The notes under the pieces are model-generated. The model saw only the letters and a program-made list of their open reading frames with translations. It did not search any database and was not told the DNA's origin. Position numbers and translations under genes: made by a program. Positions 1 through 7,114 of a stretch of 16,504 nucleotides of DNA are shown here, in pieces. The stretch's first letter is position 1. The number at the start of each line of letters is the position of its first letter. Source of the DNA: an uncultured Erysipelotrichaceae bacterium (GTDB taxonomy: Bacteria > Bacillota_I > Bacilli_A > Erysipelotrichales > Erysipelotrichaceae). The stretch is from assembly GCA_900319505.1 (NCBI GenBank), contig ONOV01000037.1, positions 1 through 16,504 of the forward strand. Direction: 5' to 3'.

Positions 1-297
1 CTCATCATCCCCCTCATCTTCACTCAGCATGTCAGCTTCGACATCTTCGTCTTCCGACAGGGTGATATTGTTCTCGCTCATCCAGTCCCAGAGATCATCC
101 ATCTCATCATCTGACAGGGACAGCTTCTCAAGAGAAGCCATGACATCTTTCTGATAAAGAACCCCGTCTTCCTCATAGACAGCAAGATAATCCTGCTTGA
201 GTTCATCGAGTGTTTTCAGTTCTTTACTGCGGCCTGTTCCCTTGTAGGAACTGATGCGGAGGCCGCCCTTTTTATTCTTGTCATCTGCTTTGCTCAT
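1..297 (-). CDS. rpoD: RNA polymerase primary sigma factor, N-terminal part (region 1.1), cut by left edge
   Basis: The frame stays open for 99 codons from the ATG at 297 to base 1, and the rest lies outside the window. The visible part starts MSKADDKNKKGG and continues into a helical, acidic stretch (LDELKQDYLAVYEEDGVL, then DDEMDDLWDWMSENNI, then an Asp/Glu-rich run). That fits sigma-70 region 1.1 and the acidic linker after it. DNA-binding regions 2 to 4 are not visible, so the name also rests on position directly after dnaG, the standard place for the housekeeping sigma gene in Bacillota. A very strong ribosome binding site, AAGGAGG (305..311, minus strand), sits 7 nt before the ATG and lies inside the end of dnaG. 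The coding regions overlap by 17 nt, so translation is probably coupled to that of the primase. Confidence 0.88.
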   Translation of the reverse strand, partial: MSKADDKNKKGGLRISSYKGTGRSKELKTLDELKQDYLAVYEEDGVLYQKDVMASLEKLSLSDDEMDDLWDWMSENNITLSEDEDVEADMLSEDEGDDE

Positions 298-2038
298 TGT
301 ATAACCTCCTTAACTGTATCAGCGTATCCCGGTATTGCTGTACCAGGGCTTTTTTCTCTTCAGCATCACTGCTTGTATCAAGTCTGTGTTTCAGCTGCTT
401 TGACTGTTCCGTATAGAACTGGATCTGGATCCGGCTGATGGCGCCTTTCATGGCATTGATATCCGGATCCATATTCCATGCCTCACTGGTATAGATCTCA
501 TTGATGCGCTTAGCAACCGCGGGATCCTCTGTTTCATGCAGCAGTTCATACGGTTCTCCAAAACCTGTTTTCGATATGGATGAAAGGATGAGATTGGCTA
601 ATGCATCATTGACAGGATCATTCATATAACCGAGTTCCTGCCGGTAGATTTCACCAGCTGAAGGGTCTTTCATCATGGTGATGAGCACCTGTCGCTCTGC
701 TTCTTTCTCGCCATCCGGAATCATCCCGCTGCCATGCCGCTCCACCGGTTTTTTCTGCCAGCGTGACTGCCTTTTTCCTGTTTCAAGGGGCAGTCCGCAT
801 GTCTTTTCAACTAATTCACGGTAATAGCTGCGGTCCATATCATCCCTGAGATACCCGTACTGCTCTTTTGCCCGGGTCAGAAATTCCTTCTTTTCCAGAT
901 AGGAATCCAGATTCATCCGGTTTGCCATGTATCTGAGATAGAACTCAAACCAGCTCAGCGTATGACTGACCAGTTCCTGCAGTGCTTCCTTACCGCCGTC
1001 CCGGATGATTTCATCCGGATCTTTTCCGGTATCATTCAATACGACAGCCGTATCCACACCGGCATCTCTTGCCATTGTTACCGCCCGCCATGTCGCATTC
1101 TGACCGGCATCATCGCCATCGTAGCAGAAGATGATCTGCTGTGCGAGCCGGCGCATGACCCCGATCTGTTCCTCCGTACATGCCGTACCAAGCGTACATA
1201 CCGCATTTTCAATACCGGCCCGATCAAACGCAATCACATCCATCACGCCTTCACAGACATACAGCTTTCCGCTGCTTCTTGCCTTATGCAGGGCCCGATG
1301 GGCATTGTAGACAAGTCTGCGCTTGGCATACAGGTCGGTTTCACTTGTGTTGATGTATTTGCCTTTGGCCTGCGGGTTCATGGCCCGGGCGGTAAAGCCG
1401 ACGGGCCTGCCGCGAAAGTCATGGATCGGAAACGTTACTCTCTGGCTGAAGATATCATACGTACCATAGTCACCCTGGCGGATGACATAGGCATCAATCA
1501 TATCCTGATCACTGATGCCCTGCTGCTTCAGATACTGATATAGATCATTTTTGCCCGGATCATAGCCGATCTGGAACTTTCTGATCTCATCTGCGTCGAG
1601 CCCTCTTGCCTGCAGGTATTTCAATGCCTGCCGGCCCCGGTTTGCCATTAACATCTTTTCCGTAAACCGGATGCTTTCCTGCAGCACATGATGCAGAGCA
1701 GCGATGTGGGGATCTTCCTTATGAACATAGGTACTGATCCGGGCCGAGGAGGACAGCGTATAGCCGACAAGATCAGCTACTTTACTGACCGCTTCCGGAA
1801 ACGATACATGTTCATAAAGTTCTACAAACTTGAACACATCCCCTCCGTTATGGCAGACAAAGCAGTAACAGAACTGTTTATCAGGATCTACCGTAAACGA
1901 AGGATTATGGTCATCATGAAACGGACATAAGCCGACATATTTCTTTCCTTCCGGCTTGAGCGGGATGTAGTGTCCCACCACCTGGACGATGTCAGCTTTG
2001 GCCCGTACGGCCTCTATTTCCTCTTTGGCAATGGACAT
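281..2038 (-). CDS. dnaG: DNA primase
   Basis: This primase synthesises the short RNA primers for lagging-strand and restart DNA synthesis and binds the replicative helicase. The 585 residues match the usual bacterial length. An N-terminal CHC2 zinc finger is seen with ligands C38, H41, C59 and C62 (CPFHDD ... CYCFVCHNGG). The TOPRIM catalytic core has the acidic EGVMD motif (E263, D267) and the DGDDAG motif (D307, D309). The C-terminal 150 residues are helical and less conserved, as expected for the helicase-interaction domain. The start lies 3 nt after the glyS stop, and only a weak purine-rich site precedes it, which suggests coupling to glyS translation. Its last codons contain the rpoD ribosome binding site. 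The glyS-dnaG-rpoD arrangement is a Bacillota form of the macromolecular synthesis operon. Confidence 0.98.
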   Translation of the reverse strand: MSIAKEEIEAVRAKADIVQVVGHYIPLKPEGKKYVGLCPFHDDHNPSFTVDPDKQFCYCFVCHNGGDVFKFVELYEHVSFPEAVSKVADLVGYTLSSSARISTYVHKEDPHIAALHHVLQESIRFTEKMLMANRGRQALKYLQARGLDADEIRKFQIGYDPGKNDLYQYLKQQGISDQDMIDAYVIRQGDYGTYDIFSQRVTFPIHDFRGRPVGFTARAMNPQAKGKYINTSETDLYAKRRLVYNAHRALHKARSSGKLYVCEGVMDVIAFDRAGIENAVCTLGTACTEEQIGVMRRLAQQIIFCYDGDDAGQNATWRAVTMARDAGVDTAVVLNDTGKDPDEIIRDGGKEALQELVSHTLSWFEFYLRYMANRMNLDSYLEKKEFLTRAKEQYGYLRDDMDRSYYRELVEKTCGLPLETGKRQSRWQKKPVERHGSGMIPDGEKEAERQVLITMMKDPSAGEIYRQELGYMNDPVNDALANLILSSISKTGFGEPYELLHETEDPAVAKRINEIYTSEAWNMDPDINAMKGAISRIQIQFYTEQSKQLKHRLDTSSDAEEKKALVQQYRDTLIQLRRLYNEQSR

Positions 2039-2041
2039 CGA

Positions 2042-3424
2042 TCAGAACCGGATCTCTTTATTGATCTTTTCTCTGACTTCTTCCACACTCATGCGGCTCT
2101 GGGCCATCGTATCTCTGTCACGGATGGTAACGGTACCGTCTTCCATGGTCTGATCATCAACCGTGATGCAGTACGGTGTACCGACTTCATCCATTCTGCG
2201 GTAGCGCTTGCCGATGGAACCGGCATCATCATAGGCAACCGGGAAGTCATAGGAAAGAGACTTGTAGATTTCCTTTGCCTTATCGCCATGGGCTTTCTTC
2301 TTTAACGGCAGTACGGCAGCCTTGAGCGGTGCCAGTACCGGATGGAAGTGCATGACAATACGGGTATCGCCGTTTTCCAGTGTTTCTTCATCATAGGCAT
2401 CGGTGAAGAACATGAAGAACAGTCTTTCAACACCTACTGCCGGTTCAACTACATACGGCAGATACTTCTCATTGGTAGTCGGATCAAGATAAGTCAGATC
2501 CTTTCCGGAAGCGTTCTGATGCTGGGTCAGATCGTAGTCGGTACGATCCGCAATACCCCATAACTCGCCCCAGCCCCACGGGAACTTGTATTCAATATCC
2601 GTAGTAGCCTTGGAGTAGAAGCTCAGTTCTTCCTTTTCATGGTCTCTGAAGCGCAGATTCTCACGGGTTCCGCCAAGAGACAGGATCCAGTCCATGCAGA
2701 ACTTTCTCCAGTAAGGGAACCATTCATCATCCGTACCGGGCTTGCAGAAGAACTCCATTTCCATCTGTTCGAACTCACGGGTTCTGAAGATGAAGTTGCC
2801 AGGCGTAATTTCATTACGGAAAGACTTGCCGATCTGGCCGATGCCGAACGGCAGCTTCTTACGGTAAGCTCTCTGTACATTCTTGAAGTCAACGAACATG
2901 CCCTGAGCAGTTTCCGGTCTTAAATAAACCGTGCTCTTGGCATCTTCCAGAGTACCCTGGAATGTCTTGAACATCAGGTTGAACTGACGGATCGGTGTGA
3001 AATCATGCTTGCCGCAGTCAGGGCATGGGATCTTGTTATCCTCAATGAACTTTTCCATCTGTTCATTGGACCATCCTTCACAGCTGACCTTGCCGCCAGA
3101 CCATTCTTCAATGAGCTGATCGGCTCTGTGTCTTGTATGGCAGCTCCTGCAGTCCATTAACGGATCACTGAACCCCTTGAGGTGACCGGAAGCTTCCCAT
3201 ACCTTCGGGTTCATCAGGATCGCTGCCTGAATCTCTACGTTATTGGGATCTTCCTGAATGAACTTCTTCTGCCATGCTTTCTTGATATTGTCCTTCAGCA
3301 GCACACCATAAGGACCAAAATCCCATGTGTTGCTCAGTCCGCCGTAGATCTCAGACCCCTGGAATACAAAGCCCGTATTCTTGGCATGTGAAACAATGAG
3401 ATCAAACGTCTTCTCTTTATCCAT
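2042..3424 (-). CDS. glyS: Glycyl-tRNA synthetase, single-chain dimeric type
   Basis: This class II enzyme charges tRNA-Gly with glycine. At 460 residues it is the alpha2 type also found in archaea and eukaryotes, not the two-subunit GlyQ+GlyS enzyme. Class II motifs are visible. Motif 1 lies around 37-55 ([15 protein letters not shown]), motif 2 around 202-226 (FRNE ... [13 protein letters not shown]), and motif 3 at 327-335 (EPAVGVERL). The RPETAQG block lies at 169-175. A zinc-ribbon-like insertion carries C92/C95 and C134/C137. The region after about 355 is the anticodon-binding domain. The start is supported by a strong ribosome binding site (revcomp of 3432..3440) and by a good promoter upstream. 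It is the first gene of the glyS-dnaG-rpoD unit. Confidence 0.97.
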   Translation of the reverse strand: MDKEKTFDLIVSHAKNTGFVFQGSEIYGGLSNTWDFGPYGVLLKDNIKKAWQKKFIQEDPNNVEIQAAILMNPKVWEASGHLKGFSDPLMDCRSCHTRHRADQLIEEWSGGKVSCEGWSNEQMEKFIEDNKIPCPDCGKHDFTPIRQFNLMFKTFQGTLEDAKSTVYLRPETAQGMFVDFKNVQRAYRKKLPFGIGQIGKSFRNEITPGNFIFRTREFEQMEMEFFCKPGTDDEWFPYWRKFCMDWILSLGGTRENLRFRDHEKEELSFYSKATTDIEYKFPWGWGELWGIADRTDYDLTQHQNASGKDLTYLDPTTNEKYLPYVVEPAVGVERLFFMFFTDAYDEETLENGDTRIVMHFHPVLAPLKAAVLPLKKKAHGDKAKEIYKSLSYDFPVAYDDAGSIGKRYRRMDEVGTPYCITVDDQTMEDGTVTIRDRDTMAQSRMSVEEVREKINKEIRF

Positions 3425-3431
3425 TTGTACA

Positions 3432-3505
3432 TCCTCCCCTGTCAGTCTTAAAAGTACAGTTTATCAAAACGTTAGAAGTATAGCACCCATAAAGTCAAGA
3501 TTCAA
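3432..3505 (-). promoter_or_regulatory. Promoter and ribosome binding site of glyS-dnaG-rpoD
   Basis: On the minus strand TTGAAT (3500..3505) and TATACT (3477..3482) are separated by exactly 17 bp, a near-consensus sigma-A promoter. Transcription should start near 3470. The strong ribosome binding site AGGGGAGGA (3432..3440) is 7 nt before the ATG. The leader would be only about 45 nt, and no T-box stem or AGGGUGGNACCGCG-like element is seen in it. Confidence 0.75.
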
Positions 3506-3529
3506 TTCAGCGAAGCGTCATACATGCAT

Positions 3530-3563
3530 AAAAAGAGAAAGAATTTCACAAATCCTTTCTCTT
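3530..3563 (-). terminator. Rho-independent terminator of the aldo/keto reductase gene
   Basis: Read on the minus strand, arms at 3550..3563 and 3533..3546 form a 14-bp stem with one G-U pair and a 3-nt GUG loop. A run of U residues (UUUUUAUG) follows. It lies 18 bases after the reductase stop codon and upstream of the glyS promoter, so it insulates the glyS operon from read-through. The other strand has no U-run after the hairpin. Confidence 0.88.
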
Positions 3564-3581
3564 CCTTATATGTATATACGA

Positions 3582-4499
3582 TTATGGCAGTTTATGCCCG
3601 CCTGTTTTATAGATGTCATACCACTCGGTACGGGTCAGATGGATATCTGAAGCTTCTGCCGCGCTGGCAAGTCTTTCCATCTTTGTGGTACCGGTAATAA
3701 CCTGCGTCTTTCCAGGCACTCTGAGAATCCAGGCATAGGCAATAGTATCTGCATCCACATCATACTTTTCCCCGATCTTCTGCAGCGTTTCGTTCAATTC
3801 TCTGTATTCTTCCTTATTAAGAAAAACGCCTTCAAAGAATCCGGCCTGCAGCGGCGACCAGGCCTGCAAAGCCATCTGATTCTTCTGCACATAAGGAATA
3901 ACGCCGCCATCCCTTACAATCCCTGCTTCATTCTGCATATCCACATTCAATAAAGCATCGATCATCAAGGTATGGGCACAGCTGAGCTGTACCTGATCAC
4001 ATGTCAGTTTCTGATGAATGACAGACTGCAGAAGATCCATCTGACATGGACTCTGGTTGGAAACACCGAACGACCGCACCTTTCCGCTTTTTTCAAGTAT
4101 ATCAAATGCATCTCTGACTTCTTCCCCTTCCATCAGAATATCCGGCCGATGCAGCAGAAGAGAATCAATATGATCCGTATGAAGCCGTTCCAGGATGCCA
4201 TCCACACTCTTCAGAATATGTTCTCTGGAAAAATCATACACGCCGTCATGAATCCCGCACTTGGACTGGATGAACATTTTCTCTCTTAGAGAAGGATCCT
4301 CTGCCAGCACATGTCCCAACACTTCTTCACTTCTTCCTCTGCCATAAATGTCAGCTTCATCAAAGAAATTGATACCAAGATCCAGTGCTCCTCTGACAAA
4401 CGCATCTGCTTCTTTCAGATCCATATCGGCAATCCGCATGCATCCTGCCCCGATCACACTGACTTCAGTCAGACCTTCTTTCATCCTGATATATCGCAT
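3582..4499 (-). CDS. Aldo/keto reductase, YdhF-like
   Basis: This is probably a cytosolic NAD(P)H-dependent oxidoreductase acting on carbonyl compounds; the substrate cannot be told. The 305 residues form the family's (beta/alpha)8 barrel. The catalytic tetrad is complete: D47 and Y52 (FFDEADIYG), K80 (QSKCGI) and H117 (LLLHRPD). The cofactor-binding C-terminal block is seen in the ITGTTKMERL segment near 270. The DEADIYG pattern and length resemble the E. coli YdhF branch, by memory of the family. AAGAGG, 8 nt upstream of the ATG, supports the start. It is monocistronic, with its own promoter and a clear terminator. It sits between recO and glyS, which are usually close together in Bacillota, so it looks like an insertion into a conserved block. 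Confidence 0.93.
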   Translation of the reverse strand: MRYIRMKEGLTEVSVIGAGCMRIADMDLKEADAFVRGALDLGINFFDEADIYGRGRSEEVLGHVLAEDPSLREKMFIQSKCGIHDGVYDFSREHILKSVDGILERLHTDHIDSLLLHRPDILMEGEEVRDAFDILEKSGKVRSFGVSNQSPCQMDLLQSVIHQKLTCDQVQLSCAHTLMIDALLNVDMQNEAGIVRDGGVIPYVQKNQMALQAWSPLQAGFFEGVFLNKEEYRELNETLQKIGEKYDVDADTIAYAWILRVPGKTQVITGTTKMERLASAAEASDIHLTRTEWYDIYKTGGHKLP

Positions 4500-4524
4500 T
4501 TTCTGTACCTCTTATTATTTTTAC

Positions 4525-4553
4525 ATCATACAGCACACAACAGAAATGGTGAA
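4525..4553 (-). promoter_or_regulatory. Candidate promoter of the aldo/keto reductase gene
   Basis: On the minus strand TTCACC (4548..4553) and TATGAT (4525..4530) are spaced by 17 bp. The -35 matches 4 of 6 consensus bases and the -10 matches 5 of 6. This would give a leader of about 20 nt before the reductase start at 4499. Confidence 0.5.
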
Positions 4554-4571
4554 CCAGGCTTATGATAAATC

Positions 4572-4916
4572 TCAGCTGCCTGCCCCCTTCAGATCAGCAC
4601 TTCGAATCTTCTCTTCCCATCTGTCTTCAAACACATCAGCGATGAAGTTGAGATACGCTTTCCCGCTCATATTGTCATAAAGATCCGGATTATCCGGCAG
4701 ATCGGCTGTCTGCCGTTTGACCAATAGAGGATCCTTGCGGATATCTGTTCCGTTGATCCATATCTTTCCGCCCTCAAACGGCAGGATACCTGCGGCACAG
4801 CGGATTGCAGATGTTTTTCCAGCACCGTTATGGCCGATAAAGCCATAGATTTCTCCATCTGCCGCATGGATGGAAAGAACGCTTTTCTCTTCCTGCTGAT
4901 ACTGATTCAGATTCTG
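4572..4916 (-). pseudogene. Decayed ABC transporter ATP-binding protein fragment
   Basis: The minus-strand frame from 4916 to the stop at 4572 has no ATG, GTG or TTG at its beginning, yet reads as the first third of an ABC ATPase. It contains the strand before Walker A and an intact Walker A (GEIYGFIGHNGAGKT, about 4801-4846). The typical following block comes next (AAGILPFEGGKIWINGTDI), then a Q-loop-region sequence (DLPDNPDLYDNMSGKAYLNFIADVF). It stops after about 114 codons. The LSGGQ signature, Walker B and H-loop are absent, and the usual N-terminal strand is replaced by unrelated sequence after an in-frame TGA at 4917..4919. The PDNPDLY ... YLNFIADVF style is that of ABC-2-type exporter ATPases, by family knowledge. 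It cannot make a working ATPase alone. No partner permease is nearby. Confidence 0.82.
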
Positions 4917-5129
4917 TCACAGATGATCGCCGCAGAATTTCAGATGATTCAAGAGGCAGAATGAAGAACAGATAAACAGACAATGACAGTTATCTGCACC
5001 CGATACAGGGGCAGATCGAAAGTTCATGCTGCGTGACAGGCAGCACATCCTTTACGTATTGGCTTTCATATTTTACACATATGCATATGTGTCCATATTA
5101 TATCATGAGGTATGGCAGACAAAAAGAAA
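4917..5129. other. Non-coding interval between the ABC fragment and recO
   Basis: No credible gene was found here on either strand. The minus strand has a 36-codon frame (4917..5027) with no recognisable protein features. The interval contains a consensus -10 box and an 18-bp palindrome (listed separately), and a small hairpin (GCTGC ... GCAGC arms near 5027-5044). It looks like the leftover control region of the decayed ABC gene. Confidence 0.5.
5075..5102 (-). promoter_or_regulatory. Candidate operator palindrome next to an orphan promoter
   Basis: Bases 5075..5092 (ACACATATGCATATGTGT) form a perfect 18-bp palindrome. On the minus strand a consensus TATAAT (5097..5102) lies 4 bp upstream of it, so the palindrome covers the expected transcription start, a normal place for a repressor dimer site. 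The -35 region is poor. No intact gene lies downstream on this strand before the decayed ABC ATPase. The protein that would bind is unknown. Confidence 0.5.
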
Positions 5130-5149
5130 AAGTCAGAGTGCACTGACTT
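5121..5149 (-). terminator. Rho-independent terminator overlapping the recO stop codon
   Basis: On the minus strand arms at 5143..5149 and 5130..5136 (AAGTCAG / CTGACTT) form a 7-bp stem with a 6-nt loop. U-rich sequence (UUUCUUUUU) follows at 5121..5129. The recO TGA (5133..5135) lies within the second arm. It would end the ybeY-dgkA-era-recO transcript. Confidence 0.75.
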
Positions 5150-5876
5150 CTTCATAGAAAGCGATAGAGGCAATGGAACTGCCGGTATAGGCATGGATGA
5201 ATTCGGCTAAGAAGCTTACATCCGGGAGCTTTGCCGGATCTGCCTTTTCCGCAATATCAAGATGGGCCATGCCGGCCTTGCATAAAAGACGGAAGCGCTT
5301 CAGATCTTCTTTCGGCAGAAACGGTGCTTTTTCCTGGACGGCATGTTCTTCACAGAGAAAGCCGCCGGCTTTAACTGAAATAGAACGCACCATTTTTTTT
5401 CCGCAGACCGTACATTCATCAACGTCCGGTTCACTGCCGAAAAGCTTCAGCAGATCAGCCAGATAAAGGCAGATAACAGTATTGGCATCATGGCCAGCTT
5501 CAAGTGCATCCATAGCGCTGGCCAGCAGATCATATTCTGTTTCCATCATGCCGGTTTCTTCCAGATTCATCTGATACATGGTATCGCAGAGAACCTGAGC
5601 CGCACTGCTCAGGATGAGACTGTTCTGTATGTGACGGTACGGGTTTACAGTTTCGGCTCCTTTGAGACGGAATATCGTCTTGCCGGATACATAGTCAATA
5701 TGCAGATCAGCCAGCGTACAGGGCAGGATGCGGCCGGCATTATGGGATGTCATTTTCCGTGCCCCGGCGGCGATCACAGCCAGTCTTCCAGATTCCCGGG
5801 TAAACACCTGCAGCAGTGCATCTCTTTCCCGATAGTCCTTCTGGTTCAGAATAAAAGCCCTGATGGTATCATTCAT
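5133..5876 (-). CDS. recO: DNA repair protein RecO
   Basis: RecO works with RecR and RecF to load RecA on single-stranded DNA at gaps and breaks. The 247 residues match the family. An N-terminal OB-fold is seen at about 1-80 (RAFILNQKDYRERDALLQVFT ... GRLAVIAAGARK). The helical middle includes MYQMNLEE at about 100-107. A zinc site has C155, C158, C175 and H178 (CTVCGKK ... GGFLCEEH). The frame is open 20 codons further upstream, but those codons lie inside era. The ATG at 5876 overlaps the era stop by 4 nt (ATGA) and begins at the family's usual first residues. This overlap implies coupled translation. The stop lies within the operon's terminator. Confidence 0.96.
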   Translation of the reverse strand: MNDTIRAFILNQKDYRERDALLQVFTRESGRLAVIAAGARKMTSHNAGRILPCTLADLHIDYVSGKTIFRLKGAETVNPYRHIQNSLILSSAAQVLCDTMYQMNLEETGMMETEYDLLASAMDALEAGHDANTVICLYLADLLKLFGSEPDVDECTVCGKKMVRSISVKAGGFLCEEHAVQEKAPFLPKEDLKRFRLLCKAGMAHLDIAEKADPAKLPDVSFLAEFIHAYTGSSIASIAFYEEVSAL

Positions 5877-6766
5877 TCTTCTCTGAACGCACCGCCATAG
5901 CCGTATTCTGAAATACGGGCATCTTTGGAACGCCATTCCTTTTCCACTCTGACAAACAGGGTCAGATAGACATGGGTATCCAGCAGCTTCTCCAGATCTT
6001 TACGGGCCAGGATGCCGATCTTCTTCAGCATCGTACCGCCCTTGCCGATCATGATAGCCTTCTGTCCTTCCTTTTCAACCAGGATGACCGCTTCAATATC
6101 GCAAGCCTTCCTGGAATACTTCTTGCTTTCAATCTTGACGGCTGTGGCATGCGGCACTTCCTGCTCCGTGCATTCCAGTACCTTTTCCCGGATGATCTCC
6201 GCAATGCGGAAATTCTCCGCCCCGTCGCTTACCACATCCGCCGGATACAGGAGCCCTCCTTCCGGCAGATAGGATGCAGTTGTTTTGATGAGATCATGAA
6301 AGCTCTTATCAAATTTGGCACTGAGCGGGAAGAACTCCGCAAAGTCAAAGCGCTTCTGCCAGCTGGACAGATTAGCCATGACCTTTTCCTGATCCATCTT
6401 ATCGATCTTATTCAACAGGAGAAAGACCGGTACACCGGCATTCTTCACCATGTTCAGCACATACTCATCACCCGATCCGAACGGTACGGATCCATCCACC
6501 ACAAGATAGATCACATCCACCCCCTGGATCACATCCGCACTTTCCTTATTCATCCGGGTGCCGAGCCTGTCCTTTGCCTTATGAATACCCGGAGTATCCG
6601 TAAAGACAATCTGACAGTCCTCATCCGTATAGATTCCTCTGATCTCAGAACGGGTCGTCTGGGCTTTGGGGGAAACAATCGCCACCTTCTCGCCCACCAG
6701 GGAATTGATCAGTGTACTCTTGCCGGCATTGGGACGTCCGGCTAATGCGACAAATCCGCTTCTCAT
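5873..6766 (-). CDS. era: GTPase Era, 16S rRNA maturation factor
   Basis: Era is an essential GTPase that binds the 3' end of 16S rRNA and helps assemble the 30S subunit. All G motifs are seen: G1 GRPNAGKS (10-17), the switch I threonines (TT, 37-38), G3 DTPG (57-60), G4 NKID (119-122), and G5 SAK after 145. The C-terminal KH RNA-binding domain includes the GKGG loop (IMIGKGGTMLKKIG) and ends in the usual LFVRVEKEWR segment. At 297 residues it has full length. AGAGG lies about 6 nt before the start, which is 12 bases after the dgkA stop. It is co-transcribed with ybeY and dgkA, and all but dgkA are linked to rRNA processing or DNA repair. Confidence 0.98.
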   Translation of the reverse strand: MRSGFVALAGRPNAGKSTLINSLVGEKVAIVSPKAQTTRSEIRGIYTDEDCQIVFTDTPGIHKAKDRLGTRMNKESADVIQGVDVIYLVVDGSVPFGSGDEYVLNMVKNAGVPVFLLLNKIDKMDQEKVMANLSSWQKRFDFAEFFPLSAKFDKSFHDLIKTTASYLPEGGLLYPADVVSDGAENFRIAEIIREKVLECTEQEVPHATAVKIESKKYSRKACDIEAVILVEKEGQKAIMIGKGGTMLKKIGILARKDLEKLLDTHVYLTLFVRVEKEWRSKDARISEYGYGGAFREE

Positions 6767-6778
6767 TTTCTACCTCTT

Positions 6779-7114
6779 CTAGACAATATGCCTGATCAGA
6801 ATCATAATGGCAGCCCCTAAGGCGCATAAGGACGAAGCCAGTACGGCACCGGCCGCTATATCCTTGATGACTCTGACTCTTTCATCTTTCTTTTCCGTAT
6901 ACATATCGCAGATCTTCTCCACGCATGTATTGAGCATTTCCGCTGTCACAACGCATCCGATACATACAATGACAATGGCCCATTCCAGTAAGGAAAGGCG
7001 CATGATCATTCCGGCAGTGACGGCAAGAAGCGCAAGAATATACTGAATCCGCACGGATCTATGTTTCCAGCCTTCCGCAAGACCGTTGAAGGCACAGGCA
7101 AATTTATTTTTCAT
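6779..7114 (-). CDS. dgkA: Diacylglycerol/undecaprenol kinase family membrane protein
   Basis: This small integral membrane kinase probably phosphorylates undecaprenol or diacylglycerol at the inner face of the membrane. The protein has 111 residues and three hydrophobic segments (about 25-40, 42-58 and 86-108). The family signature is present: EMLNTCVEKICD (E59, N62, E66, D70) and KDIAAGAVL (84-92). The frame extends 19 codons upstream, but the ATG at 7114 gives the normal length. It overlaps the end of ybeY by 11 nt with no clear ribosome binding site, which suggests coupling. One oddity is that the N-terminal segment aligned to the usual ERNxRIH reads H-R-S-V-R-I-Q, so an acidic residue considered important in the family is replaced. 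Confidence 0.9.
   Translation of the reverse strand: MKNKFACAFNGLAEGWKHRSVRIQYILALLAVTAGMIMRLSLLEWAIVIVCIGCVVTAEMLNTCVEKICDMYTEKKDERVRVIKDIAAGAVLASSLCALGAAIMILIRHIV

Noticed and set aside
962..1543. 193-codon plus-strand frame opposite dnaG
   Set aside because: Antisense shadow of the primase gene; its translation has no recognisable domain.
4667..4867. 66-codon minus-strand frame starting with ATG in the ABC relic region
   Set aside because: It is out of frame with the Walker A-containing reading; the meaningful frame is the one from 4916 to 4572.
4917..5027. Small minus-strand frame of 36 codons upstream of the ABC relic
   Set aside because: It is in frame with the relic but cut off from it by a TGA, has a poorly spaced ribosome binding site and a Cys-rich translation unlike an ABC ATPase N-terminus.
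5877..5936. Upstream extension of recO
   Set aside because: The extra 20 codons lie inside era and precede the normal RecO N-terminus; the ATGA overlap gives the natural start.
5972..6745. Long open frame (257 codons) on the plus strand opposite era
   Set aside because: It lies wholly inside a clear GTPase gene, has no family features, and arises from the codon bias of the real gene.
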